Positions 53,838 through 61,370 of a stretch of DNA of 64,000 nucleotides are shown one piece after another; position 1 is the first letter of the stretch, and every line of letters begins with the position of its first letter. The stretch is from Paenimyroides tangerinum. GTDB taxonomy: Bacteria; Bacteroidota; Bacteroidia; Flavobacteriales; Flavobacteriaceae. The DNA lies in the NCBI RefSeq assembly GCF_003865405.1, contig NZ_RQVQ01000001.1, forward strand, positions 62,001-126,000. The letters are read 5' to 3'. The position numbers were made by a program, and so were the translations under genes. The notes under the pieces are model-generated. The model saw only the letters and a program-made list of their open reading frames with translations, made no database searches and had not been told where the DNA came from.

Positions 53838-53923
53838 GCTTGAGTGGTGGAATTGGTAGACACGCTGGACTTAAAATCCAGTGAGCAGTAATGTTCGTGC
53901 GGGTTCAAGTCCCGCCTTGAGTA
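53838..53923 (+). tRNA. tRNA-Leu (UAA), copy 1
   Basis: An 86-base class II tRNA. Anticodon stem CTGGA/TCCAG encloses the loop with anticodon TAA (Leu, UUA codon). A long variable arm follows, the T arm GCGGG/CCCGC has the TTCAAGT loop, and the acceptor GCTTGAG pairs with CTTGAGT. The CCA end is not encoded (CTA follows). Confidence 0.96.
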
Positions 53924-53995
53924 CTAAATAAACGTTTTATTAATTTTCGTGAATAAATTAAATTGTTCTTTACAAATCATTGTTTAGTACCAAAT

Positions 53996-54081
53996 GCTTG
54001 AGTGGTGGAATTGGTAGACACGCTGGACTTAAAATCCAGTGAGCAGTAATGTTCGTGCGGGTTCAAGTCCCGCCTTGAGTA
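53996..54081 (+). tRNA. tRNA-Leu (UAA), copy 2
   Basis: Identical over all 86 bases to copy 1, including the shared upstream TTTAGTACCAAA, so it is a recent duplication. CCA is not encoded. Confidence 0.96.
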
Positions 54082-54102
54082 CTAAAAAAACAAAAAAAGG
54101 TT

Positions 54103-54132
54103 TTGCTATCTTAAAAAATATTTTTAAATTTG
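54103..54132 (+). promoter_or_regulatory. Internal promoter for tRNA-Gly and the third tRNA-Leu
   Basis: TTG (54103-54105), 19 bases, then TAAATTTG (54125-54132), the Bacteroidetes promoter pattern, 37 bases before tRNA-Gly. Confidence 0.7.
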
Positions 54133-54168
54133 CATCACTTAACAAGAAGTTCTTTAAAAATAACAATT

Positions 54169-54244
54169 GCGAAAATAGCTCAGCTGGTAGAGCGCAACCT
54201 TGCCAAGGTTGAGGTCGCGGGTTCGAACCCCGTTTTTCGCTCCA
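54169..54244 (+). tRNA. tRNA-Gly (GCC)
   Basis: A 76-base tRNA with acceptor GCGAAAA/TTTTCGC, anticodon stem CAACC/GGTTG around the loop with anticodon GCC (glycine), T loop TTCGAAC, and an encoded CCA end, unlike the neighbouring leucine tRNAs. Confidence 0.96.
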
Positions 54245-54247
54245 ATT

Positions 54248-54333
54248 GCTCGAGTGGTGGAATTGGTAGACACGCTGGACTTAAAATCCAGTGAGCAGTA
54301 ATGTTCGTGCGGGTTCAAGTCCCGCCTTGAGTA
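54248..54333 (+). tRNA. tRNA-Leu (UAA), copy 3
   Basis: It differs from copies 1 and 2 at one base: the acceptor reads GCTCGAG, turning a T-G pair with CTTGAGT into C-G. It begins three bases after the CCA of tRNA-Gly, so the two share a transcript. CCA is not encoded. Confidence 0.96.
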
Positions 54334-54335
54334 CT

Positions 54336-54367
54336 AAAACCTGAAATTTTATATTTCAGGTTTTTTT
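54336..54367 (+). terminator. Terminator of the tRNA cluster
   Basis: AAAACCTGAAAT (54336-54347) pairs exactly with ATTTCAGGTTTT (54353-54364), followed by more T residues, directly after the third tRNA-Leu. Confidence 0.88.
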
Positions 54368-54413
54368 GTTTTTAATCCTTTTGTATTTTTTTATATTTTA
54401 GTAAAAAAAAACA

Positions 54414-55160
54414 ATGCGTAAAATCTACTACCTTTTATTCTCAGTAACTTTATTGGCAAGCTGTAAAAAACCAGATGTTAATAATAATTCAAACGAAATC
54501 ACTTCAGAAAATACTTCAGCCGAGACAGTTGAAACCGTTATTTATAAAATCGGTACTTACAATGCAATTAGTAATAAATCTATTGTAAACATTGAAATCA
54601 GTAATGACATTCCAAAGGATGAAATTCATATTATTTCAACTAAACAAAATTTAGAAGAAATCAAACATGAAATAATTGAGGGCGAATTGATTCTTTCGCA
54701 AAAGAACAAAACCTTTACCCTGAAAAATAAAACGCAAATCATTGCTAAAATAAATTCTGAAAACATTTCAAAATTTAATATTTCTGGATTGGGATATATA
54801 AAAAGTACAATTATTCAAAAAGCTGAAAATATCGAAACAGAAATTGAAGGCGCTGGGAATTTAGAATTAACTATTAACAACAATTCTATTTCAAATAAAA
54901 TTGAAGGTTTAGGCAATATTTCTTTAAAAGGAAGAACCAATAATGCGAAGACAGAAATTGAAGGAGCTGGGAATTTAGATGCTTTTGAATTAGAAACAAA
55001 TTCTACAATTGTAACTATCGAAGGACTTGGAAATGCAAATGTAAATGTTTCAGAAAAACTAGAAGCAACTATTTCTGGAGCTGGAAACTTAACTTACAAA
55101 GGAAATCCAAAAGAAATAATCAAAGAAAAATCTGGTTTAGGTTCGATTAATCAAAAATAA
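54414..55160 (+). CDS. GIN-domain-like lipoprotein with alternating GLG/GAG rungs
   Basis: A 248-residue lipoprotein (signal LLFSVTLLASC, Cys 17). After a linker the protein is a repeated beta structure in which SGLG, EGAG, EGLG, EGAG, EGLG, SGAG and SGLG occur at residues 124, 145, 164, 183, 203, 221 and 240, about 19-20 residues apart. This is the style of DUF2807 (putative autotransporter-adhesin head GIN domain), a right-handed beta-helix of unknown role. It probably sits on the outer membrane. A YegP-like gene and a second GIN-domain gene follow on the same strand. Confidence 0.75.
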   Translation: MRKIYYLLFSVTLLASCKKPDVNNNSNEITSENTSAETVETVIYKIGTYNAISNKSIVNIEISNDIPKDEIHIISTKQNLEEIKHEIIEGELILSQKNKTFTLKNKTQIIAKINSENISKFNISGLGYIKSTIIQKAENIETEIEGAGNLELTINNNSISNKIEGLGNISLKGRTNNAKTEIEGAGNLDAFELETNSTIVTIEGLGNANVNVSEKLEATISGAGNLTYKGNPKEIIKEKSGLGSINQK

Positions 55161-55224
55161 ACTCAGTTTAAAACTTAGAAACAATTATTGACTTTTACAA
55201 AAAAAATAAACGAATGTTTTGTTC

Positions 55225-55232
55225 TATTTTTG
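55225..55232 (+). promoter_or_regulatory. -7 promoter element of the YegP-like gene
   Basis: TATTTTTG matches TAnnTTTG 19 bases before the ATG at 55252. It favours that ATG over upstream in-frame codons. Confidence 0.5.
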
Positions 55233-55251
55233 TGTTTATTCAAAAATAAAA

Positions 55252-55626
55252 ATGGGCACTTTAGTAATTACAATCAAAGAAAATCAAACCTATAAATATT
55301 CTTACAACAACTACAAAGGAAACACTTTATTTACAAGTAATACATTAAAATCTAAAGCTCAATGTTTTAGTGAAATCAATATTATTAAAAATAATTTTGA
55401 CGTTTTGCAGTTTGTGAAATTTAAAACTCCTGGCGGAAAATTTTTCTTTAAATTAGAATTAAATGGTTTTATTTTAGGAAATAGTAGAAAATTCACTACA
55501 CCACTTTTAATTGAAAAAGGAATCAATGATATTAAAAAAAATTTCATATCTTCGGAAGTATTAGATTTCACTGAAAATATTTTTGGAGAAATCCCCGAAT
55601 TTGAAGAACTTTTAGAAAATCAATAA
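55252..55626 (+). CDS. YegP/DUF1508-like protein
   Basis: From ATG 55252 the product has 124 residues. It looks like two diverged YegP units: KYSYNNYKGNTLFTSNTLKS with KAQCFSEINIIKNN in the first, and KFFFKLELNGFILGNSRKFT with LIEKGINDIKKN in the second. Each has the strand-turn-strand-helix order of DUF1508, but the usual xxSxGYxSK motif is degenerate. It is cytoplasmic, with no signal peptide, and DUF1508 has no established function. It sits 1 base before the GIN-domain gene, so the two are cotranscribed. Confidence 0.65.
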   Translation: MGTLVITIKENQTYKYSYNNYKGNTLFTSNTLKSKAQCFSEINIIKNNFDVLQFVKFKTPGGKFFFKLELNGFILGNSRKFTTPLLIEKGINDIKKNFISSEVLDFTENIFGEIPEFEELLENQ

Positions 55627-55627
55627 C

Positions 55628-56353
55628 ATGAAACTAATTTATATTTTAGTATTTATTTTAGGTGCAACTTTAAATGGAAATGCACAAACTCAAGGACCCA
55701 GAAAAGTTAAAGGAAATGGTCGTGTAATTGAAAAAGAACGTCGTTTACCTGAATTTGACCGTATTGAAATTTCTGGAAATATCGATGCAACGATTTTAAA
55801 CAACGATTTTCAGAAAAAAATCATGGTCAATGGAGATATTAATTTACAAACTTTAATTAAATCGAAAGTCGAAAATGGAACTTTGTATTTAACTTACAAC
55901 AATAATGTAATTATACTTTCGCAAACCGAACCGTTAAAAGTTAGAATTCCTTCTAAAAAAATCAAGGAAATCGTTTTAAAAGACGGTGCTAAACTAACAA
56001 ACTTAGGAGCAATTGAAACATTACAATTAAAAATCACATCAACAGATAACAGCACAGCTGATTTGAGATTGAAAGTTGATGAAGTAATTTTGGATATTGA
56101 AAATGATTCGGAAATTAAATTAAATGGTTCAGCAAATATTTTAAAAATCAACTACAAAGGTTCGAAAGATTTTGACGCTAAAGAACTTTCTAATTTCTTC
56201 ACTGAAATTGAATTAGAAGGAAGTGGAAATGTTTACACAAATACGGTTAATGGAATTGATGGAAATATAAATGGAACAGGAAATTTATATTACAAAGCTA
56301 CAAAAACAGTGAATGTTACTGACAACGGAAACGGAAAAGCAGAAAAATATTAA
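55628..56353 (+). CDS. DUF2807 / GIN-domain exported protein
   Basis: A 241-residue protein with signal peptide MKLIYILVFILGATLNGNA and no lipobox, so it is probably periplasmic or surface-exposed. The GIN domain is clear: VIEKERRLPEFDRIEISGNI, KVRIPSKKIKEIVLKDGAKL, and later IELEGSGNVYTNTV and INGTGNLYYKA. These are parallel beta-helix turns, related to but less regular than those in the lipoprotein at 54414. It begins 1 base after the YegP-like gene. The function of DUF2807 is unknown. Confidence 0.82.
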   Translation: MKLIYILVFILGATLNGNAQTQGPRKVKGNGRVIEKERRLPEFDRIEISGNIDATILNNDFQKKIMVNGDINLQTLIKSKVENGTLYLTYNNNVIILSQTEPLKVRIPSKKIKEIVLKDGAKLTNLGAIETLQLKITSTDNSTADLRLKVDEVILDIENDSEIKLNGSANILKINYKGSKDFDAKELSNFFTEIELEGSGNVYTNTVNGIDGNINGTGNLYYKATKTVNVTDNGNGKAEKY

Positions 56354-56360
56354 ACTAAAA

Positions 56361-56394
56361 AAAGGGACTTCAAATTTGAAATCCCTTTTTTTTT
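56361..56394. terminator. Bidirectional terminator between the GIN-domain gene and tsaB
   Basis: AAAGGGACTTCAAA (56361-56374) pairs with TTTGAAATCCCTTT (56375-56388), with one mismatch, followed by T residues. Confidence 0.75.
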
Positions 56395-57058
56395 ATTTCT
56401 TAGTTGTTAGCATAAAATCTTTTAAGTAATATGGCTCAAAATAAGCCACATCTTCGAACTTTTTATTTAAATAAGCATCGTAACTCAACTCAACCATTTC
56501 TTTAGCTGAAGGATATTTTAAATGCGAATAATACACAAAACGTTCCGATTTTAAAACTGCCTCTGACTTCTCAGCTCCATCTCCAATAAAATGTATTTTT
56601 TCTTGAATATCTTCAAACGAATTTTCGTCTAAAACCAAAGCCTTTGTTTGTCCAACTATTTGATGTTTTTGGTCAAAAGAAGCCGTAAAAACTTCCATTC
56701 TTCGAGCATCAATCATCGGCTGAATAATTCCTTCAGAAATCTGAATTTGCTTAGCAATTATCTGTAACGTATCAATCGCGATAAGCGGAATATCTAAAGC
56801 GTAACACAATCCTTTTGCTGTAGAAACACCAATTCGTAAACCTGTATAAGAACCTGGTCCTTTACTTACAGAAACTGCATTCAAATCACTTAATTTGATA
56901 TTTGATTCAGTCATTACTTCTTCAATAAAAACATGAAGTTTTTCTGCGTGATTGAAATTTTCTTCAGCTAATTCACGAAGCGCAATCAATTCGTTATTTT
57001 TAGAAACGGAAACCGAACATTGTTTAGTTGCCGTTTCTATATTTAAGATATAAATCAT
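56393..57058 (-). CDS. tsaB: tRNA threonylcarbamoyladenosine biosynthesis protein TsaB
   Basis: A 221-residue ASKHA-fold protein beginning YILNIETATKQCSVSV, with the conserved VSKGPGSYTGLRIGVSTAKG and PMIDARRMEVFTA of TsaB. It partners TsaD and TsaE to make t6A at position 37 of ANN-decoding tRNAs. Its start overlaps the stop of the membrane-fusion-protein gene by four bases, an unusual operon partner that is probably chance neighbourhood. Confidence 0.95.
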   Translation of the reverse strand: MIYILNIETATKQCSVSVSKNNELIALRELAEENFNHAEKLHVFIEEVMTESNIKLSDLNAVSVSKGPGSYTGLRIGVSTAKGLCYALDIPLIAIDTLQIIAKQIQISEGIIQPMIDARRMEVFTASFDQKHQIVGQTKALVLDENSFEDIQEKIHFIGDGAEKSEAVLKSERFVYYSHLKYPSAKEMVELSYDAYLNKKFEDVAYFEPYYLKDFMLTTKK

Positions 57059-58377
57059 TTTTTTACTTGTTCTCCTTTAACAGACACCTTATCTCCTACT
57101 TTCAAAGTTTTACTTACAACAGAATAAGGCCCTACGATTATCTTGTCTCCTGGTTTTAAGCCTTCTAAAATTTGAATATTTTTATTGTCTTGAATTCCAG
57201 TTTTCACAAAGCGAAGTTCGGCTTTATCTCCGTTTTTCACAAATACTGCTTCATTTTTTTTCTCCTCTGTTTCAACAACAACATTTTCTGAAATATCAAT
57301 TTCCTCTTTTTTCACTTTCTCATCAACAGTTGTAGAAACTACAGATTCAGATTTCGATTTCATAACAATTGCACTAATCGGAACCATCGTAACATTTGTA
57401 AGTTTCTTAGAAATAATATCAACCGTAGCAGTCATTCCTGGTCGAAATGGAGAATACGAAGCTGGTTTACCTTCTAATAAATCTTCATAAGATTCTTTTA
57501 AGATTCTCACTTTCACTTTGAAATTTGTAACCTGATCGGCAGAAGTTGTTGTATTTGTAGATGAATTTGAAATTGATGTAACAATTCCTTTAAATTCTTT
57601 TTTCAAGAAAGCATCAACTTCGATAATAGCTTCGTTTCCTACAGCAATTTTAACGATGTCATTTTCGTTAACATCAACTTCAACTTCCATATTATCTAAA
57701 TTAGCAACACGCATCAATTCGGTTCCAGTCATTTGTTGCGTACCCAAAACACGTTCACCAAGTTCAACATCTAAACGAGAAATCGTTCCAGCAACTGGCG
57801 AATAAATTGTTGTACGATTCATGTTATCTCTTGCTTCAGTTACCGATGCTTGTGCTGCCTCGACATTGAATCTAGAAGAATTTTTTGAAGCAACTGCAAC
57901 TTCATAGGCCGAAACAATTTTATCCCATTCTGCTTTTGAAATTACACCTTTATCTAAAAGAACTTTATTTCTATCATAACTTAATTTAGCTTCTTTCAAT
58001 TGCGCTTCTGATTGACTCAATCCTGCTTTTGAAGTAGCTAAAGAAGCAACCGTTCTGTCGATACTTGATTGATATAAATCGGGATTGATACGAACTAAAA
58101 GTTGACCTTTTGTAACAAGTTGACCTTCCTTTACAGGTAAATCGATAATCTCTCCTGAAACTTCAGATGAAATCTTAACTTCAATTTCGGGTTGAATTTT
58201 ACCCGTTGCAGAAACTTTTTGAATAATTTCACCAGTTGCCAAAGTTTCAACTTCAACTTCTGTAGATTTATCTTTGTTCTGCTGAGAGCTATAATAATAG
58301 AATCCTAATCCCACCAATACAACTAAAACGATGGCAATTATAATCTTTTTTTTATTGTTCTTTTTCTTCGTTTTCAT
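57055..58377 (-). CDS. HlyD/MacA-like periplasmic adaptor (membrane fusion protein)
   Basis: A 440-residue protein with one N-terminal membrane helix (KKIIIAIVLVVLVGLGFYYY), a lipoyl/barrel-sandwich part split around a coiled-coil hairpin (VEVKISSEVSGEIIDLPVKE ... IYSPVAGTISRLDVELGERV), then beta-barrel and membrane-proximal domains. MacA-type adaptors link an ABC or RND pump to TolC. An inserted Glu/Val/Lys-rich segment (about 330-375) interrupts the membrane-proximal part. It follows the TolC gene with a one-base overlap. No permease gene is nearby, so the pump must be encoded elsewhere. Confidence 0.88.
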   Translation of the reverse strand: MKTKKKNNKKKIIIAIVLVVLVGLGFYYYSSQQNKDKSTEVEVETLATGEIIQKVSATGKIQPEIEVKISSEVSGEIIDLPVKEGQLVTKGQLLVRINPDLYQSSIDRTVASLATSKAGLSQSEAQLKEAKLSYDRNKVLLDKGVISKAEWDKIVSAYEVAVASKNSSRFNVEAAQASVTEARDNMNRTTIYSPVAGTISRLDVELGERVLGTQQMTGTELMRVANLDNMEVEVDVNENDIVKIAVGNEAIIEVDAFLKKEFKGIVTSISNSSTNTTTSADQVTNFKVKVRILKESYEDLLEGKPASYSPFRPGMTATVDIISKKLTNVTMVPISAIVMKSKSESVVSTTVDEKVKKEEIDISENVVVETEEKKNEAVFVKNGDKAELRFVKTGIQDNKNIQILEGLKPGDKIIVGPYSVVSKTLKVGDKVSVKGEQVKK

Positions 58378-59819
58378 TAGTTTTCGTTTTTAAAGATTGG
58401 TAATCCGAAATAATATTCTAGAATTTTAGTTTTGAAAATGAAATCATATTTTGTTCGTAACAATTCAGATTCAGCAGCGATAACTAAATTTTGATTTTGA
58501 TTCAAATCGAAAATATTCAATAAACCAACATCATATCGCTGTCTTGCATATTCTAATGATTGCTTACGAGCTGTTAATGTTTTTTGCGCTGCTTTATAAG
58601 TTTGTAAAGCACCTTGGGTATCAGAATAAGCAGTATAAACTTTTTGTTCGATTTGTAAATTGGTTTCTTTTAGATTTAATTCAGCTGTTTCAAGTGCAAT
58701 TTTTGAACGACTTACATTATTACGAATCTGAAAACCATTTAAAATTGGAATAGAAATTCCAATCCCAAAATTCTGTCCTTTGTTCGTATCAAATTGATCA
58801 AAAATACCTTTTGCTGGTCCAAGAACAGGAGAATAGTTTGGCGTTAAAACACTTTGATTCGTTCCTTCTACATATCCAATCGTACTCGTTGGATTCGCTT
58901 GATTCAATTCCATACCATTTACGATTTTTGAATAAGCGGCACGTGTTTGAAAACTATAAAAACCACGAATTGTTGGCAAATATGAAGCTCTTGCAATTTG
59001 AATATCTTTTTTAGCAATTTCTAATTCTGCTTCATTAATTTTTGAATCTAACAAAACATCTTTAGATTTAGCTACAATAGTCTCTGGCGATTCTAACAAA
59101 ACCGAACTATCTTCTGCTACAATATTTTCTTCAATCACATCGAAATGTTCGTAATCTGTGATTTGTAATAATTGTGCTAAAGCTAGTTTTGAAATTTTTA
59201 GATTATTTTCAGCAATTGTCATATTCTGTAATGTCGTAGCTAAAGTTGCTTCACTATCCAACAAATCACCAGCTGGAACATTACCTGCTTCAACTAATAT
59301 TTTGATTCTATCATATTGAGACGCATCATATTTATATTGCGATTGATACACTTTTAGAAATTCTCTATTAAAAAGAATTTGTAAATATGAATTAACAACA
59401 TTTATAGAAATATCATCTTGTAATTTATCTTGTTGATATTTAGCAGACAACTCAGTTAAACGGCTACGTTGTAATTTATACAAATTTTGAGAACCTTTGT
59501 AAATGTCAATTCCAACATCTAAACCAGCTGAAGTAAATTGCGTCGTTTGATTTTCAAGTAAACCCGTTGTTATATTTTGATTCAAACCAATATTCCAAGA
59601 ATGCGAAGACGAAACATTTGCAGAAGGTAAAAAATTACCGATTGCATCACTTTTGTTTATCAAAGCGTTTTGATATTGTAATTCAGACTTTTGAACGAAA
59701 ATGTTATTTTCACGAGCATGAGAAATACATTCTTGTAAAGTCCAAAGTTTATGCTGTGCAAAAGTTGCGGTTGTAGAAACCAAAAACAACATTGCTATAT
59801 TCCAAAAACTCCTTTTCAT
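58377..59819 (-). CDS. TolC-family outer-membrane efflux protein
   Basis: A 480-residue outer-membrane channel with signal peptide MKRSFWNIAMLFLVSTTATFA. It shows the two-fold repeat of the TolC family: LWTLQECISHARENN starts the first repeat and long helical stretches follow; the second begins near FGIGISIPILNGFQIRNN, with a final YARQRYDVGLLNIFDLNQNQ. Trimers form the exit duct for type I secretion or tripartite efflux. It is the first gene of an operon with the adaptor and tsaB. Confidence 0.9.
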   Translation of the reverse strand: MKRSFWNIAMLFLVSTTATFAQHKLWTLQECISHARENNIFVQKSELQYQNALINKSDAIGNFLPSANVSSSHSWNIGLNQNITTGLLENQTTQFTSAGLDVGIDIYKGSQNLYKLQRSRLTELSAKYQQDKLQDDISINVVNSYLQILFNREFLKVYQSQYKYDASQYDRIKILVEAGNVPAGDLLDSEATLATTLQNMTIAENNLKISKLALAQLLQITDYEHFDVIEENIVAEDSSVLLESPETIVAKSKDVLLDSKINEAELEIAKKDIQIARASYLPTIRGFYSFQTRAAYSKIVNGMELNQANPTSTIGYVEGTNQSVLTPNYSPVLGPAKGIFDQFDTNKGQNFGIGISIPILNGFQIRNNVSRSKIALETAELNLKETNLQIEQKVYTAYSDTQGALQTYKAAQKTLTARKQSLEYARQRYDVGLLNIFDLNQNQNLVIAAESELLRTKYDFIFKTKILEYYFGLPIFKNEN

Positions 59820-59877
59820 ACTTTTTATTTAACATTATAAGTAGATAAATCTTAAAATATGTTACACCAAAAACAAA

Positions 59878-59902
59878 AAAAAACTGCAATAAGCAGTTTT
59901 TT
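59878..59902. terminator. Terminator at the end of the oxidase operon
   Basis: AAACTGC (59881-59887) pairs with GCAGTTT (59893-59899) around a 5-base loop, with A/T runs on both sides. It ends the leftward transcript of the oxidase cluster. Confidence 0.75.
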
Positions 59903-59912
59903 ATTTTTATAA

Positions 59913-60149
59913 TTAAGTTGTCTTCTTTTTCTTAGTCATCACACTGTAAATTGCCCAACCAACAACAGCTAATAAAATATAAGGAAAAGCCATTAAATAA
60001 ACAATTCCATCGTTAATTGATTCGGCTTGGATTCCTGATTCTTCAGATTCTAAAACAGCTCTACACATAGCACATTGAGCATTGGAAAACTGACTAAATA
60101 ATAATATTGCGAAAACAAGAATCGTTGTTTTTATATTCGGTAATTTCAT
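59913..60149 (-). CDS. Small exported CxxC membrane protein of the oxidase operon
   Basis: A 78-residue protein. A signal peptide (TTILVFAILLFSQFSNA) is followed at once by QCAMCRAVLES, a CxxC motif near the mature N-terminus. One membrane helix (YLMAFPYILLAVVGWAIYS) and a basic tail end the protein. So two cysteines face the periplasm close to the membrane. I do not recognise a named family. It is the last gene of the oxidase operon, 10 bases after DUF420, which suggests a part in copper or thiol chemistry of oxidase assembly; that is inference. Confidence 0.75.
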   Translation of the reverse strand: MKLPNIKTTILVFAILLFSQFSNAQCAMCRAVLESEESGIQAESINDGIVYLMAFPYILLAVVGWAIYSVMTKKKKTT

Positions 60150-60159
60150 TTCTATAAAA

Positions 60160-60702
60160 TTAATTTACATAATATGGAGAAATCATCAAATACACAATAA
60201 CACCAGTAACAGCAACATACAACCACATTGGATACGTAATTCTTGCTAATTTTTTGTGTCGTTGATATGACCCTGAAATCCCTCTTACAAATGTAATTAA
60301 AACAAAAGGAATGATGATAATCGACAATAGAATATGTGTAATTAAAATAAAGAAATATACATATCTAATATAGCCTTCTCCGCCAAATTTTGTTTCGATT
60401 GACGTCATGTGATAAGCTACATACATGGCAAGAAACGCAATCGAACAACCGATACAAACTTTGATTAACTTTTCGTGTAATTTTACATTTCCTTTTTTAA
60501 TAGCCGCAACAGCTAAGAATAATAAAACAGCAGTAATACCATTAATTGTAGCGTAAATCGGAGGCAAAAAAGACAATGGTTTAACATCATAACCCAACTT
60601 CTGTAAGTTAACAGTAAATAATATGGCAACCACTACAGGAATTGCAATAGATAAAATCCAAATCCAAATATTATATTTTTTTTCTAACTCTCTATTTTCC
60701 AT
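60160..60702 (-). CDS. DUF420 membrane protein (oxidase assembly type)
   Basis: A 180-residue protein with five predicted helices. It contains the DUF420 pattern: LPPIYATINGITAVLLF, KLHEKLIKVCIGCSIAFLAMYVAYHMT and THILLSIIIIPFVLITF with conserved histidines, and KKLARITYPMWLYVAVTGV. DUF420 includes CtaM-like proteins needed for some heme-copper oxidases. Its start overlaps the SCO1 stop by one base (TAATG), which argues for a joint role with the oxidase genes upstream. Confidence 0.88.
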   Translation of the reverse strand: MENRELEKKYNIWIWILSIAIPVVVAILFTVNLQKLGYDVKPLSFLPPIYATINGITAVLLFLAVAAIKKGNVKLHEKLIKVCIGCSIAFLAMYVAYHMTSIETKFGGEGYIRYVYFFILITHILLSIIIIPFVLITFVRGISGSYQRHKKLARITYPMWLYVAVTGVIVYLMISPYYVN

Positions 60703-61367
60703 TACTCAGCTAATAATTTTTTAATATCTTCTTTTATCATTTTTACACCTTCATCTGTCGTACCATCATAATAGACAATTGGATTACCAAAATCATCTTG
60801 ACGTGAGCGTAAATTACCGTTTTTATCAATCAAAGCAAATAAACCAGAATGCTCAAATCCTCCAGGCGCATCATTGTTAGCTCCAACAAACATATTGTAA
60901 TTCTTAGCTAAACCAAAAATGGCATCTTGCGTTCCTGAAAAGAAATTCCAATTTTCATGAACTGCACCAATTTCTTTTGCATGTTGTTTTAAAACTTCAG
61001 GTGTATCGTTTATTGCATCAATCGAGAATGAAGCAATACCAAAGTTTTTATCATAAATATGTTCCTTTTGAATTTTAACCATATTTTCGTTCATGATCGG
61101 ACAGATCGTTGGACAAGAGGTAAAAAAGAACTCAACTAAATACACTTTATCTTTATAGAATGCATCAGTAATTATTTCATTGTTCTGATTTGTAAAACTG
61201 AATTTTGGTGCAGCTGCAATTTCTACTAATTCACTTTTAGGAGCGATATTCAAACGGTCGTTATCTACCATTGCATCACCTTTGAATCGGTCAACAATTT
61301 TTGGAACCACTAGAATTCCAAATACAAGTATGATGAATGAAATTCCAATATAAGCTTTATTCTTCAT
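60702..61367 (-). CDS. SCO1/SenC-family copper chaperone
   Basis: A 221-residue thioredoxin-fold protein with one N-terminal membrane anchor (YIGISFIILVFGILVVP). The copper ligands of SCO proteins are complete: FTSCPTICP gives Cys 85 and Cys 89, and GGFEHSGLF gives His 173. It delivers copper to the CuA site of cytochrome c oxidase in the periplasm. It lies between DUF420 and a second SCO-like gene in the oxidase operon. Confidence 0.92.
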   Translation of the reverse strand: MKNKAYIGISFIILVFGILVVPKIVDRFKGDAMVDNDRLNIAPKSELVEIAAAPKFSFTNQNNEIITDAFYKDKVYLVEFFFTSCPTICPIMNENMVKIQKEHIYDKNFGIASFSIDAINDTPEVLKQHAKEIGAVHENWNFFSGTQDAIFGLAKNYNMFVGANNDAPGGFEHSGLFALIDKNGNLRSRQDDFGNPIVYYDGTTDEGVKMIKEDIKKLLAE

Positions 61368-61370
61368 GAT

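Noticed and set aside
53838..54333. tRNA cluster as an integration site for a mobile element
   Set aside because: The repeats are complete tRNA genes, not partial 3' ends, and no integrase or phage gene is next to them.
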